From positions 1-64,000 of the forward strand of contig NZ_JBBKTX010000003.1 of NCBI RefSeq assembly GCF_044962685.1: 64,000 bases of DNA. Reading direction: 5' to 3'. The stretch is from Oceanobacter antarcticus. GTDB lineage: Bacteria > Pseudomonadota > Gammaproteobacteria > Pseudomonadales > Oceanobacteraceae. How positions within the stretch are numbered: position 1 is the stretch's first letter; each line of letters begins with the position of its first letter. Shown piece after piece: positions 1 to 8,678 of this stretch. The notes beneath the pieces are model-generated. The model was not told the DNA's origin. It searched no databases and was given only the letters and a program-made list of their open reading frames with translations. The translations under genes were made by a program, and so were the position numbers.

Positions 1-94
1 TAGCAAGGTTGTGTTGTTTGCAAAAGGCGACCTGGGATAAACCACTGGTACGCCAAAGGTTGATGTGCTGCTGCCATTGTTCGGATTTAGTCAT
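1..94 (-). CDS. tnpA: IS66 family accessory protein TnpA, N-terminal fragment
   Basis: The minus strand from the ATG at 94 encodes 31 residues before the window ends. They include SEQWQQHINLW and SGLSQVAFCKQHNLA, the signature N-terminus of the small IS66 orf1 product (Trp-rich start followed by a helix-turn-helix). In IS66 elements this protein is required for transposition together with TnpB and TnpC. The rest of the gene lies left of the window, so whether it is intact is unknown. There is no strong ribosome-binding site, and a 9-bp repeat sits in its leader. Confidence 0.7.
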   Translation of the reverse strand, partial: MTKSEQWQQHINLWRTSGLSQVAFCKQHNLA

Positions 95-107
95 GAGCTG
101 TCTCGTT

Positions 108-166
108 GAAGAATTTGAAGAATTTGAAGAATTTGAAGAATTTGAAGAATTTGAAGAATTTGAAGA
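108..166 (+). repeat. 9-bp tandem repeat (GAAGAATTT, 6.5 copies)
   Basis: Six perfect copies of GAAGAATTT run from 108 to 161, and a partial copy (GAAGA) follows to 166. The tract lies between the IS66 end and the tnpA start, so it is part of the mobile element's leader. Perfect repetition suggests recent slippage expansion. Confidence 0.95.
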
Positions 167-318
167 CAGCTTAGAATGAATTGAGTAGTGATTTTAGATG
201 GGGTTTATTGAGCGCTTACTAAAAAACTGGCTCAAATGACGTTGACACGTTCCGGTTGTTTGAGCGTTTACGGACAATTACGCTCAAGCAGCGGGACGAG
301 GGGTTGCTAAGTTACATG

Positions 319-2217
319 TCACTTTTCAAGCATAGTTCGGACAATTTTATCACCACCAGCTATAGATGGGTGATCATCATCAAAATAGTATGAAACATTT
401 CCATATACAGCCCAACAGGAATCACCATAACAAAAATCATCAAGTGGATTAATGAAATGTACATTAGATAGATATGAACCTGATTTAAAAAATTCCAGAA
501 TTTTTTCATTTCTCTTATTATAATAATACAGACTTGCACCTTGCACATTGCCGACATCAGCACCCAAAATATAAGATTTATTTATGAGCGCAGAAACACT
601 GGCCGGAAGCTCAGGAATTGGCAATAAGACATATACGGATTTTTTCGAACGAGAAAGAGTTTCTATTGTTAAAGACAATGAACTGAGAACTTTAGAACGA
701 TAGTCATCAGAAGCAAACGAGCCATCAGGAATATTTGGATAATCTGATAAGTGATCACCAAAAAGAGCAGCAGAGTAATGGTACCCCAAGAAGACTTCAG
801 TTATAGAATCATCATTTATAATATCTGATATTGCCGCATCAGTCCATTTAGAACAGGAGCTGAAATCAGGATTTTGGCCAAATGAAGGAACACAAGCAGA
901 AAAGGTATAGTGTTTAACACCTTCATTTGATTTTTTCAATCTTTCAGACAATGCATATGAAATTTCAACCATATGACTATCACCCAATATAGCCCAATTT
1001 ATATTTTCACCACCATATTGACAAACAGAACCGCCCAGGATTTGCCGATTCTCATTTGAATGGCAACGACTCCTATATGGGCTCGATAATGCTGTATTAA
1101 CAATTGAATTAGTAGCAACAAATGACCTAGCATACTCCCCACCACTCAACCAAGCAAAAAAAGCAAGAGAAATAATAAAAAAGTATAAAAATATTAAAGG
1201 AGAAAATAATACTTTTTTGATTTCCAAAGTATCAGAAAATCTTAAACTCTCTATAAACCTGAAACTTAGAAAGCCAAAAAATGATGAAAGTAGAAGCCCC
1301 AGAAGAACCCATCCAAATCCAGAAAATCCGAGTAAATATCCTACCACCACAATTGGCCAATGCCATAGATATATAGAATAAGACCATTTACCAAAAATCT
1401 GGAATATACCGAATTTCAAAAATTTGTAATCACTAACAGCAGCAATTATAAAAAACGCTCCCATGACGGGCAGAATTGCAAAATATCCTGGCCATGGCAC
1501 ATTTTCAGAAAAGAACAAAACCGATATAATAATAAAAGCAAAACCAAACAAGAATATGACATTTCTGGTTTTGCATGATTTTTTAAATGGAAAGACAAAA
1601 GCCAGACCGCCGACAAACATCTCCCAAGCTCTAGAAAAAATCAAATAATAAGCCCCCGAAGGTTCCAAATAAGTAATCACTATTGAAAATCCAAATGATA
1701 TAACTGTAAAAAATAGCAGAATCCACTTTATAATTTTGGAATCGAAAAATTTATTGATAAAAACCAAAATCAAAGGATATATAAGATAAAATTGCCATTC
1801 TACAGAAAGAGACCATGTATGTAACAACCATTTTTCATGAGATACGGCATCAAAATAACCTGACTCATTGAAATACAAAAAATTGGAAAAGAACAAAAGA
1901 CTGGAAATAATATGTTTTGATAACTTTTTGAATTCTAGGGGCAATAAAAAAAACCAGCCAATCAAGAACACTGTCAAACATAGAAAAATAAGCGCTGGAA
2001 TTATTCGATTTGCACGAGCCAAGTAAAACTCGACAATAGAAAATCGATTTTTCTCAAACTTATTTATTATAATACCAGTCATTAAAAAACCGGATATAAC
2101 AAAGAAAATATCCACACCAGCAAATCCACCAGGCAACAGATTTGGAGAAAAATGAAAAACAACCACGGATAAAACGGCAATAGCCCGAAGTGCATTTATA
2201 TCATATCGGTAAAGCAT
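319..2217 (-). CDS. Acyltransferase 3 family protein with C-terminal SGNH domain (OafA-like)
   Basis: A 632-residue membrane O-acyltransferase predicted to acetylate a sugar of the surface polysaccharide. The N-terminal ~350 residues form an acyltransferase-3 domain of about ten membrane helices with the conserved RYDINALRAIAVLSVVVFH start. The C-terminal ~230 residues look like an SGNH hydrolase domain with block I GDSH (WAILGDSHMVE) and a terminal DDDHPS, giving the Asp/His pair. The layout matches OafA/OacA-type O-antigen acetyltransferases. The start ATG has AGGTG five bases upstream. It is the last gene of the polysaccharide operon, 11 bases after the GT61 gene, and is strongly AT-rich like its neighbours. 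The substrate cannot be told. Confidence 0.9.
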   Translation of the reverse strand: MLYRYDINALRAIAVLSVVVFHFSPNLLPGGFAGVDIFFVISGFLMTGIIINKFEKNRFSIVEFYLARANRIIPALIFLCLTVFLIGWFFLLPLEFKKLSKHIISSLLFFSNFLYFNESGYFDAVSHEKWLLHTWSLSVEWQFYLIYPLILVFINKFFDSKIIKWILLFFTVISFGFSIVITYLEPSGAYYLIFSRAWEMFVGGLAFVFPFKKSCKTRNVIFLFGFAFIIISVLFFSENVPWPGYFAILPVMGAFFIIAAVSDYKFLKFGIFQIFGKWSYSIYLWHWPIVVVGYLLGFSGFGWVLLGLLLSSFFGFLSFRFIESLRFSDTLEIKKVLFSPLIFLYFFIISLAFFAWLSGGEYARSFVATNSIVNTALSSPYRSRCHSNENRQILGGSVCQYGGENINWAILGDSHMVEISYALSERLKKSNEGVKHYTFSACVPSFGQNPDFSSCSKWTDAAISDIINDDSITEVFLGYHYSAALFGDHLSDYPNIPDGSFASDDYRSKVLSSLSLTIETLSRSKKSVYVLLPIPELPASVSALINKSYILGADVGNVQGASLYYYNKRNEKILEFFKSGSYLSNVHFINPLDDFCYGDSCWAVYGNVSYYFDDDHPSIAGGDKIVRTMLEK

Positions 2218-2228
2218 ATTAACACCTG

Positions 2229-3365
2229 CTATAAAATTCTTATTTTTTTGATCAACTTGCCTAGATATTTTCTAACAAAGCGCAAGAAAAACAAAGTCTC
2301 AAATTTTAATTCACCAGATAAAATCCTAAAATTAAAATCATATCCAGTCCGCCTAACATCCGGAAAAATACTGGACAAAAAACATTTCATTTCTTTTGTA
2401 TCATACCAGAATATAGCAGAATCAAGAACAGATATGGCCAATTTGGAATAGAAATGTGAATTGGCTGATGAAGCACGCAAACAAATATCCTGATTGGGAG
2501 CGGGTTTATTATATCTCGGATCAAGTAACTCGATCACAACTGAACCACTTCTCATAAAAAGGCAATTATGTAAGGCACTACCGGAAGCACCAGCAATTGT
2601 GCTGGCACTGCTATACAGTAAAACCTGGTTTCTGAAAGAAAGAGATTCCGGGTATACAACCTCAAACCCGTAAGACTCAAAAATACGCTCAATAATATAT
2701 TCATTGGCAACAATACGGTTAGCAGTTTTCATACTCTGCCGAAGACGCGAAAGATAAATCTTTTTACCAGAATATAACAATTCACTTTCAGAAGAACAGT
2801 TACGAATATTTTCAGCTATAAAATCATAAGTGATTTTAGTTGCAATATTAACTGAATGATTGAGTTTCCACAATCGGGAAGGCACTATCATCTTGTCACA
2901 GACAAATATCTTATTTTCAGAACCGACAATAACTACTTTTTCCATGGGAATTCTAAAAACGTCCAGACAAACAAGAAAAGCTTCTGTCAATTTATTACCC
3001 ATTGAAAATTCATGAAAAACATACCAATCAAATTTCACATCCCGATTTTCAACAAGATACCAGAAAGTAGATAGTGTTTCTGTTATAAAATGTCCATAAT
3101 GCGGCATATAATGCCCCAAATAAATACTATTGCCAAACCTTGTTTCAATATCAGCTTCAATCTTGATAAAAGTTTCATTCTGGCTAAAAAAATGATCTCC
3201 ATGAAAACCACCAAAACGTTCAGATTCTTCTATTTTATGACCATGCCTGTCATACAAACAACCAGATATAAAACTATTTCCAATATCGACAAACACTGGT
3301 GTTACGACGCAAGACGAATACTCACTAACCTGTTTTTTGACATCCATAGTTACTCCAGAAATCAT
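2229..3365 (-). CDS. Glycosyltransferase family 61 (DUF563) protein
   Basis: A ~378-residue protein with the GT61/DUF563 signatures: GHYMPHYGHFITETLSTFWY in the middle and GASGSALHNCLFMRSGSVV near the C-terminus. Bacterial members sit in capsule and LPS loci and transfer sugars such as xylose or GlcNAc; this acceptor is unknown. No membrane segment is evident. The start at 3365 is chosen because it overlaps the upstream GT2 stop as ATGA and has AGAGG six bases upstream. A second start at 3347, preceded by GGAG, is equally possible and would remove six residues. AT-rich composition as in the neighbouring genes. Confidence 0.85.
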   Translation of the reverse strand: MISGVTMDVKKQVSEYSSCVVTPVFVDIGNSFISGCLYDRHGHKIEESERFGGFHGDHFFSQNETFIKIEADIETRFGNSIYLGHYMPHYGHFITETLSTFWYLVENRDVKFDWYVFHEFSMGNKLTEAFLVCLDVFRIPMEKVVIVGSENKIFVCDKMIVPSRLWKLNHSVNIATKITYDFIAENIRNCSSESELLYSGKKIYLSRLRQSMKTANRIVANEYIIERIFESYGFEVVYPESLSFRNQVLLYSSASTIAGASGSALHNCLFMRSGSVVIELLDPRYNKPAPNQDICLRASSANSHFYSKLAISVLDSAIFWYDTKEMKCFLSSIFPDVRRTGYDFNFRILSGELKFETLFFLRFVRKYLGKLIKKIRIL

Positions 3366-4327
3366 AACTTGCCTCTGCCCACAATTTTTCGCCCCCACCT
3401 GTTAACAACAGGAGGAGTAAGTGCATACAGCCAGCATTTAACAACATCCGAACAAATACCAAAATAAGAAAAAGCAGCTATAGCATTCTTTATAGCAAAA
3501 ACATGATATCTCTTAGAGGAAAGGTAATATGTACTTTCAACAAAATGACCACTAAGATTATTATCAGAAGATGTCGACTGGGAAAATCTAGCCCCGAACT
3601 CTTCTTCAGTCAATGGCAACAGCCCCCGCCGAACTCTTGTTTTATCCATTACCATCTTTAAAAATAAATTACGTCGAGTAATATTTCTTTTTGTTATGGA
3701 TCCAGCATGGATTCTATATTTATAAAGTATTAAATCAGTTACGATATGCTGATATTTTTCTCCAACTCTTAGAATAAAGTCAATGCCTTGGCAAATACGT
3801 AATTCAGGATCAAAACCTATATCTAGTGCAACTGTGCGTCTGACAAACATTGTTGGATCGTGCTCAGGAATACGATAATCTTCGATAAGCGCTCGACATT
3901 CATTAACCGATAATATTTTTCCTTTAGCTGCTATTTCTTTGCCGTCCAATATTAAATTATAACCAGACTGCACAATATCAACATTCTCCCTAATGGCAAG
4001 AGACAACAGTTTTTCTATACGATCAGGAAAACTCACATCATCAGCATCCTGCATAATGATATATTCCCCCTTGGCAACTGATATCATATTATTCAGAGCA
4101 ACAGACTTTCCCTGGTTTTCCTGGTACAGATACAACAATCTATTATCGGAAAATGATTTGACTATTTTTGCAGAATCATCAGTACTACCATCATCACAAA
4201 CCAAAATTTCGATATTACGATAGGTTTGCAACAATATACTTTCTATTGATTCCGCAATATATTTCTGCTCATTATACAAAGCAATAACAACGCTAACCAA
4301 AACATCATCATCAAATTTATTATTCAT
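3362..4327 (-). CDS. Glycosyltransferase family 2
   Basis: A 321-residue GT-A fold transferase. It opens with the typical VSVVIALYNEQKYIAESIES block, followed by a CDDGSTDDSAK nucleotide-binding motif and the metal-binding DXD as MQDADDVSFPDR at about residues 95-106. Substrate unknown; presumed to build the repeat unit of the surface polysaccharide on the cytoplasmic face. The ATG at 4327 is preferred over a TTG at 4339. Its presumed ribosome-binding sequence is a run of seven Gs at 4331-4337, only three bases from the ATG. The 3' end overlaps the GT61 gene by four bases, indicating translational coupling. Confidence 0.88.
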   Translation of the reverse strand: MNNKFDDDVLVSVVIALYNEQKYIAESIESILLQTYRNIEILVCDDGSTDDSAKIVKSFSDNRLLYLYQENQGKSVALNNMISVAKGEYIIMQDADDVSFPDRIEKLLSLAIRENVDIVQSGYNLILDGKEIAAKGKILSVNECRALIEDYRIPEHDPTMFVRRTVALDIGFDPELRICQGIDFILRVGEKYQHIVTDLILYKYRIHAGSITKRNITRRNLFLKMVMDKTRVRRGLLPLTEEEFGARFSQSTSSDNNLSGHFVESTYYLSSKRYHVFAIKNAIAAFSYFGICSDVVKCWLYALTPPVVNRWGRKIVGRGKL

Positions 4328-4373
4328 CAGCCCCCCCAAGAAACATAAGCCATAATATCAACATAGGTATATT

Positions 4374-5528
4374 TCACTTACCAACCAAAAATCGTGAGAA
4401 ATATCCATTATGCCCCAAGGACACAAATGGCGATTCGATATATTTAAACGAAAAAACAGACAAAAAAACAACAATCAATGCCACAACGGGCATAAAAAGT
4501 GAGTATTGAAATATAGTATAAGATTCTGGATTCACAAAAAAACCAAAAAACAAGTATAAAACGAAACCATGCAAAAGATATATACTATAACTAATTTCCC
4601 CCAGCAAGATAGAATATCTTGAATTTAACACACCAAAAATACTAGAGCCTGCTGCTATAAAGAAAAACAACAATCCCATCAAAAACATCTGAAAAACACC
4701 CATTGAGTTCCTATTAGTCAACACAAGATAAATTATCAATACTAAGAACAATGAGAACGCCTTTGAATTCAAGAAATTTAGTCGGGAAATATAATCACCA
4801 AATTTATGGAATAAAAATGCAACCCCCCCTCCAATATAAAACAAAACAAAATATTTGCTATTTAAACCAAAAACAACAGGAGAAAAAAACAAGAAAATAA
4901 GAAAAGCAAAAAACAATAAAAAAACTCCTACAACCCTATAAATTAAAAAAGATATCAATGGTAATAACAAGTAAAAAAACCATTCATATCTTAACGTCCA
5001 GTCAACACCAGCAATGATCAAGTTTGTTCCAGAAAAAGAATTTATATCCCCACCTAAAAAAACAAGCCACAATAAATAATCAGAAAAAACATCATGAAAA
5101 TTAAAGAATTCAAATCCACCACGCAGATACACAACCAAAGAAATCAAAATCACCATCAGAAAATACAAAGGGAATATTCTAAAAAACCTCGTCTCCATGA
5201 GTCGAATCCAGTTAACTTTCCCATCAACCTTTATAATTTTAGAAATAAAAAGAAATCCAGTTATAATAAAAAACATAGAGACACCAACCTTACCAAAATT
5301 CTTATAAATAATTTCTGTCGGATCTCCCCATCGCCCACTAAAATGCCAATAATAAGTGATAACGAAATGGTGCAACATAACTAAAATTGCTAAAAACCCT
5401 CTAAGCCCATCTATTGATTTAAATCTATTATTAGACTCAGGAATAGAAAGAAAACCAGAATTAAAAAACAAATAAGAAACGAAGAAGCAACACAAAATGC
5501 TAATTACTGAAAAATAAAAATCAAACAT
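4374..5528 (-). CDS. Acyltransferase 3 family membrane protein
   Basis: A 384-residue integral membrane protein of about ten hydrophobic segments with the family start FKSIDGLRGFLAILVMLHHF (Arg and the His pair of the active site). It lacks the SGNH domain of the other acyltransferase in this operon. Predicted to O-acylate a polysaccharide residue. The gene is among the most AT-rich here. It contains a run of seven Gs (top strand C at 4823-4829) encoding a Gly stretch, a possible slippage site. RBS AAAGGA precedes the ATG. The flippase gene ends 20 bases upstream. Confidence 0.88.
   Translation of the reverse strand: MFDFYFSVISILCCFFVSYLFFNSGFLSIPESNNRFKSIDGLRGFLAILVMLHHFVITYYWHFSGRWGDPTEIIYKNFGKVGVSMFFIITGFLFISKIIKVDGKVNWIRLMETRFFRIFPLYFLMVILISLVVYLRGGFEFFNFHDVFSDYLLWLVFLGGDINSFSGTNLIIAGVDWTLRYEWFFYLLLPLISFLIYRVVGVFLLFFAFLIFLFFSPVVFGLNSKYFVLFYIGGGVAFLFHKFGDYISRLNFLNSKAFSLFLVLIIYLVLTNRNSMGVFQMFLMGLLFFFIAAGSSIFGVLNSRYSILLGEISYSIYLLHGFVLYLFFGFFVNPESYTIFQYSLFMPVVALIVVFLSVFSFKYIESPFVSLGHNGYFSRFLVGK
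4823..4829 (-). repeat. G7 homopolymer inside acyltransferase gene
   Basis: Seven consecutive Cs on the top strand (Gs in the coding strand) encode Gly-Gly within the 4374-5528 acyltransferase. Conspicuous in AT-rich DNA, but short for a contingency locus. Confidence 0.6.
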
Positions 5529-5547
5529 TTTTAATCCTTTATAAAAT

Positions 5548-6978
5548 TCAATGATAACTTCCGGAGCGAAAAAAACTGAAAATATAATATCGTTGGATAA
5601 TCAAAGCAAATATCGACGGAAAAAATGAACAACAGAAAATGATCATGACATCAGAAAACACAACAACTTTAAAATCAGTATAAAGTCTAAATGGCAAAAC
5701 CAACACTATAAAAAAAACAACAACTGAAACAGAAATATTACTCAGAAAATCAGTCAATGAATCTTTCATTTGCATCCAGCAATATATTTTAACAATAATA
5801 AGCCCGACCGTCAGAGAGCCAAAGTAAAATGAAGCCACATAGATCAACTCCCCATAAAAATACGCAATAATAAAACTACCAATTCCACCAATCAAAAGAA
5901 AAACAGTTCGTATTTTATTAGACAAAGCTACTTTCTCTAACACAATGAGCAAAGGCAAATCTGTTAAAGAAATAGCCCAGAAAAAAATAAAAAATGAAAT
6001 AATTTTCACAATAGGTTCACAAGCTGACCATTGTTCTCCGAGTAACAATCTAATCCAAAAACCTGACGTATAATACAAAAACACAGAGAATGAAAAAAAC
6101 AGCAAACTAATAAATATAGTAGCAGAGCCCCAGACCATGGCCACTTTATTCTTATGGCCCTGAACCTGTGAATAAACTGGCAATAAAACGTTAAAAACAA
6201 CCAGCCTGAATTTTTCCAAAGGATACTTCGATATACGGTATGCCATTGAATATATTCCCAATTGCATAGAACCTACAAATTTACCTATAATTATTTTGTC
6301 CAGATTTTCAGAAAGACTATTAATAATATTCATGACTACCATCGACTTACCAAACACAAGAATATCAGTGGCTACTTTTTTATCAAAACGAGAAGTTGGC
6401 CTCCAGCCAAGTAACAAAAAACTTCCAAACCCAGTACAAATAGATAATGCAAGCCAATAAAAGGCTATAGCATATGCATCAAACTCATTAAATGCTGCAT
6501 AAATCGCGATAGCACCAGACACAAGAATAGAAATTATTCTTATTATAGAAACAGACATGTAATCTAGATTCTTTTGCCTAATGGCAATGGACACAAAGCC
6601 AAAACTATTAAAAATAATGGAGAGAGATAATACACGTGTGAGATCCGTCAATTCAGCTTCAGAAAAAAACCAGGCAATAACAGGAGAGAGTATATATACC
6701 AGAAAATATACCCCCCCCCCCAACATCAAACCAAGCCAGAATGCAGTATCTTCAACAACCTTGTCACTATAATTATTCTTAACTATATAATTGATAATAC
6801 CAGGCTCAGACAGATAGCTGATAAAACCAATAATAACAGTAACCATTGCCACCAGCCCAAAGTCCTCTGGTGATAACAATCGAGCAAGAAAAACAGTAAC
6901 TAGCATAAAGCAAACCTGGCTGCCAAATTGTTGAACAGATGTCCAGATTCCTGCTTGTTTAACGGATCCTGTCGCCAT
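5548..6978 (-). CDS. Polysaccharide flippase, Wzx/PST type (MOP superfamily)
   Basis: A 476-residue protein with 12-14 hydrophobic segments. The N-terminus is typical of the WzxC/PST branch (GSVKQAGIWTSVQQFGSQV, then FLARLLSPEDFGLVAM). It should flip undecaprenyl-linked repeat units across the inner membrane for Wzy-dependent polymerisation. The ATG at 6978 is chosen because GGAGG lies six bases upstream; a GTG at 6981 is the alternative. It overlaps the end of the polymerase gene by 20 bases. Codons 87-89 (Gly-Gly-Gly) lie in an uninterrupted run of eleven Gs (6711-6721). The frame is open here, but a one-base slip would truncate the protein at about residue 90. Confidence 0.9.
   Translation of the reverse strand: MATGSVKQAGIWTSVQQFGSQVCFMLVTVFLARLLSPEDFGLVAMVTVIIGFISYLSEPGIINYIVKNNYSDKVVEDTAFWLGLMLGGGVYFLVYILSPVIAWFFSEAELTDLTRVLSLSIIFNSFGFVSIAIRQKNLDYMSVSIIRIISILVSGAIAIYAAFNEFDAYAIAFYWLALSICTGFGSFLLLGWRPTSRFDKKVATDILVFGKSMVVMNIINSLSENLDKIIIGKFVGSMQLGIYSMAYRISKYPLEKFRLVVFNVLLPVYSQVQGHKNKVAMVWGSATIFISLLFFSFSVFLYYTSGFWIRLLLGEQWSACEPIVKIISFFIFFWAISLTDLPLLIVLEKVALSNKIRTVFLLIGGIGSFIIAYFYGELIYVASFYFGSLTVGLIIVKIYCWMQMKDSLTDFLSNISVSVVVFFIVLVLPFRLYTDFKVVVFSDVMIIFCCSFFPSIFALIIQRYYIFSFFRSGSYH
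6711..6721 (-). repeat. G11 homopolymer inside the flippase gene
   Basis: Eleven consecutive Cs on the top strand, hence G11 in the coding strand. It spans the end of a Leu codon, three Gly codons and the first base of a Val codon of the flippase. Tracts of this length slip readily and often act as phase-variation switches in surface-structure genes. Confidence 0.85.
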
Positions 6979-8200
6979 CACTTCCCTCCTGAAGCTTTAA
7001 TTTTTTTTGATTGGTAATCAATCCAGAAATAATACCAAAATACAGATAAGTAAGCGTTTGTGCTCTATCGAACAAATCAACCGTAAACGCAGCAAATATC
7101 AAAGACATGACTACAGCAAAAAAAATGTAATATACAAAATCATTTGTCATTTTATACATTGTATACACATTACGAACCATCCCAACCCAAAATGCACTAA
7201 GGAATACAATGGAGACCAAACCATTATTAACCATGGCCAACAGCCAATAACTATCGATACTATAACCCAGCCATGATGGCCTGCTCCATTCTTCAAAACC
7301 GATACCAAAAAAAGGATTATCAATAATATCATCCCATGCCTGATCCCATTGAATATAACGGGTAAAAGCAGTCACGGGATCAAGTGAAATCGACATAATC
7401 AAAAACTTCAGTGCACCACGGTTGGAAAATACTTCCAAATAAACAAGAAAAGCAAATACTAAAAAGTAAAAAATCCGTTTAAATAAAGAAATTTTAAGCG
7501 ATATTTTCTCAAGAACAACAAACCCGAGCTGAACAATAAGCATTAAAAATCCTGCAGAGGTCATTGCAGTAAAACCAGCAACAACATAAGAAAACAAATA
7601 TATATTTCTACGTCCACCTTTGAAAACATATAAAACTGGCAGCAACATTGAAAATGCAATAACTGAATAAAGAATTGGATGAGCAAAAATAACACTACTA
7701 CGAAAAACGCCCATCCTGAAATAATTATACCCTGCAAAACTAGCTGCGTAATTCCCAAATATAGCCCCCACAACAGAATGGGTAATGCGATTCCCTGTTT
7801 GACTTTCATACACAGCAAGGGGAATCATCAAAATAAAGAAAGCCCCAATAATTTTCAGAAACTTTATCAACCCATACCAACCAGCTCTCAGAGTGTACAT
7901 CCTTCCCATGAAGTAGACCATATACATTTCCAGAAACTGTATAAGTGACGTTTGAATCCCGCCAACACCATATATATACATAAATGACAAGCTGCACCAC
8001 AAACAATAACAGAAAAGCATTTTTTCAAAAAACTGCATTTTCTCCCGAGCAAGGTCACCGACGGCAGCAAAAAAGTAGAATATCAACAGAATTCTATAGG
8101 CTTCAAAACGCACACCACCGATAGACAAATAAGCTTCATTCGGTATAAATGAAAAAACAAGAAAAAGAAAAAGAAAAACTTTCAATCTAGAAACCGGCAT
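6959..8200 (-). CDS. O-antigen polymerase/ligase family membrane protein (Wzy-like)
   Basis: A 413-residue integral membrane protein with about ten to twelve hydrophobic helices. A large loop region contains DPVTAFTRYIQWDQAWDDI and NPFFGIGFEEW, the pattern of the O-antigen ligase/polymerase family (PF04932 type). Next to a flippase it most likely acts as the Wzy polymerase of the repeat unit. A TTG start at 8212 is possible; the ATG at 8200 is preferred, though neither has a strong ribosome-binding site. It overlaps the flippase gene downstream. Confidence 0.8.
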   Translation of the reverse strand: MPVSRLKVFLFLFLVFSFIPNEAYLSIGGVRFEAYRILLIFYFFAAVGDLAREKMQFFEKMLFCYCLWCSLSFMYIYGVGGIQTSLIQFLEMYMVYFMGRMYTLRAGWYGLIKFLKIIGAFFILMIPLAVYESQTGNRITHSVVGAIFGNYAASFAGYNYFRMGVFRSSVIFAHPILYSVIAFSMLLPVLYVFKGGRRNIYLFSYVVAGFTAMTSAGFLMLIVQLGFVVLEKISLKISLFKRIFYFLVFAFLVYLEVFSNRGALKFLIMSISLDPVTAFTRYIQWDQAWDDIIDNPFFGIGFEEWSRPSWLGYSIDSYWLLAMVNNGLVSIVFLSAFWVGMVRNVYTMYKMTNDFVYYIFFAVVMSLIFAAFTVDLFDRAQTLTYLYFGIISGLITNQKKLKLQEGSDGDRIR

Positions 8201-8230
8201 ATATAATACCAAACGTTAAATTAATCAAAA

Positions 8231-8665
8231 TCAGACTTCCCGGATAATACCAAGCTTTCCAGTTTTAACCGAACGTATAACTTTCGCCGGATTCCCTGCA
8301 ACAACTACATTATCAGGGACATCCTTTGTCACCACCGTCCCCGCAGCAACAACCACCTCATCCCCAATATTCACACCTGGCAAAATAATAGATCTGGCGC
8401 CAATAAAACAACGCTTCCCTATTTTAACGTCCTTGTGAACAAGACGGGACATGTCATGTGCAAGAATAGCCGCATCGAATGCAACATATGTATCATCATC
8501 AATATATACACCTTTTGGATTGGTTTTATCCAATTTGGCATTCAGTGATATTTTTACACCTTTCCCTATGTGCATTCCTAATATCTTTCGAAAATACCAG
8601 ATTCGCACATCCAGAATAAGTCCACGAAAAACAACATGTATAAACCACCAGATTTTCTTCTTCAT
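8231..8665 (-). CDS. Hexapeptide-repeat acyltransferase (WcaF/LacA-like)
   Basis: A 144-residue left-handed beta-helix protein. Hexapeptide repeats run through most of its length (for example IGARSIILPGVNIGDEVVV) and it ends with the family signature VPDNVVVAGNPAKVIR. Related proteins acetylate sugars or sugar nucleotides using acetyl-CoA. A His in AAILAHDMSR is the likely catalytic base. It is shorter than the usual 180-200 residues because the N-terminal helical region is brief, but it looks complete. Located between the split glycosyltransferase genes and the polymerase gene, it probably modifies a repeat-unit sugar. Confidence 0.85.
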   Translation of the reverse strand: MKKKIWWFIHVVFRGLILDVRIWYFRKILGMHIGKGVKISLNAKLDKTNPKGVYIDDDTYVAFDAAILAHDMSRLVHKDVKIGKRCFIGARSIILPGVNIGDEVVVAAGTVVTKDVPDNVVVAGNPAKVIRSVKTGKLGIIREV

Positions 8666-8678
8666 TGTTCACCAACTA

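Larger units (their letters stand above)
1..219 (-). mobile_element. End of an IS66-family insertion sequence (partial)
   Basis: This is the left end of an IS66-type element read on the minus strand, cut by the window edge. The outer end is placed at 219 because the minus strand there starts GTAAGCGCT, the typical start of IS66-family terminal inverted repeats. The first element gene (tnpA fragment) begins 125 bases inside. The other terminus and the 8-bp target duplication lie outside the window and cannot be checked. Just outside, 261-267 and 280-286 form a 7-bp inverted repeat (TGAGCGT/ACGCTCA) of unknown meaning. Confidence 0.65.
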
